Shown here: positions 5,190 through 7,504 of the stretch, one piece after another | Layout: each line of letters begins with the position of its first letter | Numbering within the stretch: position 1 is the stretch's first letter | DNA from: UBA9647 sp035506075 | GTDB taxonomy: Bacteria; Bacteroidota; Ignavibacteria; UBA10030 | Reading direction: 5' to 3' | NCBI GenBank assembly: GCA_035506075.1 | Contig: DATJQB010000159.1 | Coordinates: 1 to 7,504, forward strand | DNA length: 7,504 bases | The notes under the pieces: model-generated | The model's database searches: none | What the model saw: the letters and a program-made list of their open reading frames with translations, nothing else | Told to the model about the DNA's origin: nothing | Translations under genes and position numbers: made by a program

Positions 5190-6145
5190 CATCGGTGCAT
5201 CTCCTCACGAGGATGATTAAGGAAAAGGCGCTCGAGCTGGGATTTTCGAACGTCGGCGTCGCGCGCGCAGAGCCGTTGGGAGAAGAAGCTCGCGGATTGC
5301 AGGAATGGCTGGCACGCGGATATCAGGGAACCATGGATTGGATGCAGAGAGATCCAAACAAACGATCCGATCCGTCGCTCGTCCTTCCGAACGCGAAATC
5401 CGTGATTTCTGTCGCAATGAACTACTATGCACCGGAACGCCACAGCCAAAGTCCCGATGCTGCAAAAATATCAAGGTATGCGTGGGGGGACGACTATCAC
5501 ATCCTCGTGACGGCGCGAATCCAACAGCTTGTTGGATGCATCAAATCAGAGCTGCCGGACGCCGCCGCGAAGTTCTACGTCGACACCGGACCGGTGCTGG
5601 ATAAGGCATGGGCTGTCCGGGCCGGATTGGGATGGCTCGGCAAACATACGAACGTCATCACGAAGGAATACGGGTCGTGGGTTTTTCTCGGCGAGATCAT
5701 TCTCGATGCCACGCTCGAATACGATGAACCGATGGCCGATTGTTGCGGCACATGCACGGCTTGTATCGATGCATGCCCCACAGGTGCTATTGTCGAACCG
5801 TATGTCCTGGATGCGACGAAATGCATCTCGTACCTGACGATCGAACACAAGGGCCCAATTCCAGATGATTTGAAACCGGCGATGAACAACTGGGCCTACG
5901 GGTGCGACATCTGTCAGGATGTCTGCCCGTGGAACAGGTTTCAACAGCCGACGACGGAGCGGGCATTCTTTCCGCGGGGAGAGAATGTTGCGCCGCCGCT
6001 TGATGAACTTGAACAGATGACGCAAGAGGAGTTCACAAGACGATTCACGAAGAGTCCGGTCAAAAGGACAAAACGCGAGGGACTGGTTCGAAACGCTAAG
6101 GCAATCAAAGAGGGGAAAGCAATCCCCGGATCAGAGCACCGGTAG
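5186..6145 (+). CDS. queG: Epoxyqueuosine reductase, short form
   Basis: QueG catalyses the last step of queuosine synthesis in tRNA, reducing epoxyqueuosine at the wobble position with cobalamin and two [4Fe-4S] clusters. The 319-residue product has RYAWGDDYH (97-105) and VDTGPVLDKAWAVRAGLGWLG-type core residues (132-152). Asp133 in that core aligns with catalytic Asp134 of E. coli QueG. Cluster cysteines are Cys187, 190, 193 and 197 in CGTCTACIDACP, Cys213 in KCISYL, and Cys240, 243 and 247 in YGCDICQDVCPWN. The protein ends soon after the RTKREGLVRNAKAI segment (295-308), about 60 residues shorter than E. coli QueG, so the C-terminal HEAT-like extension is missing. The GTG at 5186 is chosen because it forms a GTGA overlap with the Rieske stop and gives the usual N-terminal length; GTG codons at 5174 and 5195 are alternatives. 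Confidence 0.95.
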   Translation: MTSVHLLTRMIKEKALELGFSNVGVARAEPLGEEARGLQEWLARGYQGTMDWMQRDPNKRSDPSLVLPNAKSVISVAMNYYAPERHSQSPDAAKISRYAWGDDYHILVTARIQQLVGCIKSELPDAAAKFYVDTGPVLDKAWAVRAGLGWLGKHTNVITKEYGSWVFLGEIILDATLEYDEPMADCCGTCTACIDACPTGAIVEPYVLDATKCISYLTIEHKGPIPDDLKPAMNNWAYGCDICQDVCPWNRFQQPTTERAFFPRGENVAPPLDELEQMTQEEFTRRFTKSPVKRTKREGLVRNAKAIKEGKAIPGSEHR

Positions 6146-6157
6146 GTGGATCTACCG
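6140..6157 (+). other. Small hairpin spanning the queG stop codon
   Basis: CGGTAG and CTACCG form a 6-bp stem with a 6-nt loop, with the queG TAG inside the left arm. No T-tract follows, so it is not a classical terminator. The remaining gap to trxB (6158-6237) shows no convincing promoter or ribosome binding site to my eye. Confidence 0.3.
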
Positions 6158-6237
6158 CTATCGGAGGGGCTTGGATCTGTGACCTGAACTGAATTCTTCC
6201 TACTCAACTACTTCACTATCTGGATACTTCATTGACC

Positions 6238-7185
6238 ATGTCAGAAAATAATCATCACAAAGTCATCATCATCGGATCAGGTCCGGCGGGATTGACCGCC
6301 GCCCTCTACACTGCCCGTGCGAATCTGAGCCCGGTCGTCTTCGAAGGCATTCAGCCAGGCGGACAACTGACGATTACAACCGAAGTCGAGAACTTCCCGG
6401 GATTCCCTGAAGGGATTATGGGCCCTGCTCTGATGGATCTTTTCCGCCAACAGGCGCAGAAGTTTGGTGCGACCTCGGTGTATCAGGAAGTAACGAGCGT
6501 CGATTTCTCATCGAGGCCGTTCAAGGTCGTGTCGGATGGTACGGAATACCTGGCCGACAGCATCATCATTTCGACGGGAGCTTCAGCCAAGCTGCTTGGA
6601 ATTCCCTCCGAAGCGGAATACATGGGGTATGGCGTTTCAGCATGTGCAACCTGCGACGGCTTCTTTTTCAAGAATCAGCACGTGGTGGTCGTGGGTGGCG
6701 GAGATACGGCGATCGAAGAAGCGTCGTTCCTCACAAAATTCGCGTCGAAGGTCACGATCGTGCACAGAAGGGATGAACTGAGGGCTTCGAAAGTCATGCA
6801 GAAGCGTGCCTTCGACAATCCGAAGATCGAGTTCGTCTGGGACTCCGTCGTCGACGAGGTGCTTGGGAAAAATGAAGATGGCAAGAAGTCCATCACAGGA
6901 GTCCGGCTGAAGAACCTGAAGACCGGAGCGACAAGCAATTTTGCGTGCGACGGGCTTTTCCTCGGCATCGGTCACCAGCCGAACACGAAGTTGTTTCAGG
7001 GAACGCTCGACATGGATTCGGTGGGTTATCTTATCACGAAACCTCACAGCACGGCGATGAACATCCCGGGTGTGTTCGCAGCCGGCGACGTCGCAGATCC
7101 GACCTATCGTCAGGCAGTCAGCGCTGCCGGCACGGGTTGCATGGCTGCCATCGATGCGGAGAGGTTCCTGGCCCATCACGGATAA
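6238..7185 (+). CDS. trxB: Thioredoxin reductase (NADPH, FAD)
   Basis: This 315-residue cytoplasmic flavoenzyme passes electrons from NADPH through FAD and a redox disulfide to thioredoxin. The FAD-binding GSGPAG is at 13-18, with GGQL at 41-44 and ENFPGFPEGI at 51-60. The NADPH domain carries GGGDTA (153-158) and HRRDELRAS (176-184), whose arginines suit the 2'-phosphate of NADPH. The redox pair is Cys136 and Cys139 in SACATCDGFFF. The C-terminal FAD motif AAGDVADPTYRQA starts near 281. Length and motifs are those of normal low-molecular-weight TrxB. The ATG at 6238 is preferred to the TTG at 6232, which would add only two residues. No Shine-Dalgarno is visible. It lies 92 nt after queG, so it could be read through from the upstream operon or have its own promoter. 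Confidence 0.97.
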   Translation: MSENNHHKVIIIGSGPAGLTAALYTARANLSPVVFEGIQPGGQLTITTEVENFPGFPEGIMGPALMDLFRQQAQKFGATSVYQEVTSVDFSSRPFKVVSDGTEYLADSIIISTGASAKLLGIPSEAEYMGYGVSACATCDGFFFKNQHVVVVGGGDTAIEEASFLTKFASKVTIVHRRDELRASKVMQKRAFDNPKIEFVWDSVVDEVLGKNEDGKKSITGVRLKNLKTGATSNFACDGLFLGIGHQPNTKLFQGTLDMDSVGYLITKPHSTAMNIPGVFAAGDVADPTYRQAVSAAGTGCMAAIDAERFLAHHG

Positions 7186-7187
7186 GC

Positions 7188-7246
7188 CGAAGCTCCCCAT
7201 CGCAGTTCTTCAGAGGCCCTCCAGGCGACAAGTCCGGGGGGCTTCG
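7188..7246 (+). terminator. Possible trxB terminator with two alternative GC-rich stems
   Basis: The G-rich arm at 7236-7246 can pair with CGAAGCTCCCC at 7188-7198 (11 bp, one G-U) or, over 7236-7244, with AGGCCCTCC at 7214-7222 (9 bp, two G-U). The second hairpin has a 13-nt loop and its position just after trxB fits a terminator. Only a weak T-rich stretch (CATTTC) follows, so intrinsic termination is uncertain. Confidence 0.45.
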
Positions 7247-7263
7247 CATTTCGGAGCGTAGGG

Positions 7264-7293
7264 TTGAATCCAATCGGCCATTTCCCTACTTTG
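7264..7293 (+). promoter_or_regulatory. Weak promoter candidate upstream of the right-edge frame
   Basis: TTG (7264-7266) lies 20 bp before TACTTTG (7287-7293), which resembles the Bacteroidota -33/-7 pair but has one base fewer between TA and TTTG than the consensus TAnnTTTG. A start near 7300 would leave a leader of about 20 nt before the GTG at 7323. Confidence 0.25.
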
Positions 7294-7322
7294 GACGCAT
7301 TCCCGGACCACCGTGCTCTCCC

Positions 7323-7504
7323 GTGAAAATCAGCCCCTCCTATAGATCCGTTATCCTGAAGATCCTTTCGGGAACCTACTCGCAGTCCGACGTCCGTGAG
7401 TTCGTTCACCTCTGCTATCTCCTGGCTCTGCCCTTGATTCGAAGGCGCATTGCTCAGGGGCGCATCGATCTTGCTTCGCTGGGGCTTCAACAAACGGATG
7501 TCGT
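7323..7504 (+). CDS. Unidentified protein, N-terminal part (runs off the right edge)
   Basis: From the GTG at 7323 the frame stays open for about 60 codons to the window end. It begins MKISPSYRSVILKILSGTYSQ and continues through LCYLLALPLIRRRIAQGRID. The composition is protein-like: amphipathic helices, charged clusters and codon use similar to its neighbours. I do not recognise the family. The LALPLIRRRIAQGR helix vaguely recalls the first helices of sigma70-type region 2, but that is only an impression and not a function call. There is no Shine-Dalgarno before the GTG, and the frame is also open further upstream without an ATG, so the start is uncertain. The overlapping minus-strand frame (7176-7493) looks less natural and would also run through the trxB terminator region. 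Confidence 0.5.
   Translation, partial: MKISPSYRSVILKILSGTYSQSDVREFVHLCYLLALPLIRRRIAQGRIDLASLGLQQTDV

Noticed and set aside
6637..7200. Long minus-strand frame opposite trxB
   Set aside because: It is a shadow of trxB, whose motifs are all intact; the translated product resembles no family I know.
1..7504. Mobile element, CRISPR array, defence island or tRNA gene
   Set aside because: I saw no transposase or integrase, no regularly spaced direct repeats, no cloverleaf-like sequence and no defence gene families.

Overview
The window is a moderately GC-rich (a little over half G+C by eye), densely packed bacterial chromosome segment with housekeeping and redox genes. I see no mobile element, CRISPR array, tRNA or rRNA. 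The mix of genes points, with low to moderate confidence, to the Bacteroidota/Chlorobiota/Ignavibacteria neighbourhood. The reasons are a Chlorobium-like two-cluster ferredoxin, a short QueG without the long C-terminal extension, a short GpmA, and a few promoter-like motifs resembling the Bacteroidota -33/-7 type (TTG...TAnnTTTG). Good Shine-Dalgarno sites precede several genes (desaturase, ferredoxin, metallo-hydrolase, Rieske), while gpmA, the DUF309 gene and trxB lack them.

Layout. Positions 1-996 hold the 3' end of metH (the reactivation domain of B12-dependent methionine synthase). A short-form gpmA (1093-1728) follows and ends at a very clear intrinsic terminator (1752-1785). A membrane fatty acid desaturase gene lies on the minus strand (2865-1828), convergent with gpmA. 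The 265-nt divergent region 2866-3130 contains an inverted repeat, a hairpin and a 12-bp palindrome, plus a sigma70-like promoter placed so that the DUF309 gene (3131-3502) might be transcribed leaderless. A two-[4Fe-4S] ferredoxin gene (3532-3870) follows 29 nt after DUF309 and ends at a long imperfect hairpin plus T-tract.

Next comes a tightly spaced run: metallo-beta-lactamase-fold hydrolase (3986-4831), Rieske ferredoxin (4854-5189) and queG (5186-6145, overlapping the Rieske stop by 4 nt). After a 92-nt gap comes trxB (6238-7185), followed by GC-rich alternative hairpins. An unrecognised reading frame starts near 7323 and runs off the right edge.

How they fit together. Several products are electron-transfer or redox proteins: dicluster ferredoxin, Rieske protein, cobalamin/Fe-S QueG, thioredoxin reductase and a di-iron desaturase. 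MetH and QueG both need cobalamin and a reducing system. A shared redox theme is an inference from gene order, not something shown by the sequence. I did not find convincing evidence of a novel defence, mobile or biosynthetic system. The best leads are the MBL-Rieske-queG unit, the possible leaderless DUF309 start, the desaturase upstream inverted repeat and the unidentified frame at the right edge.
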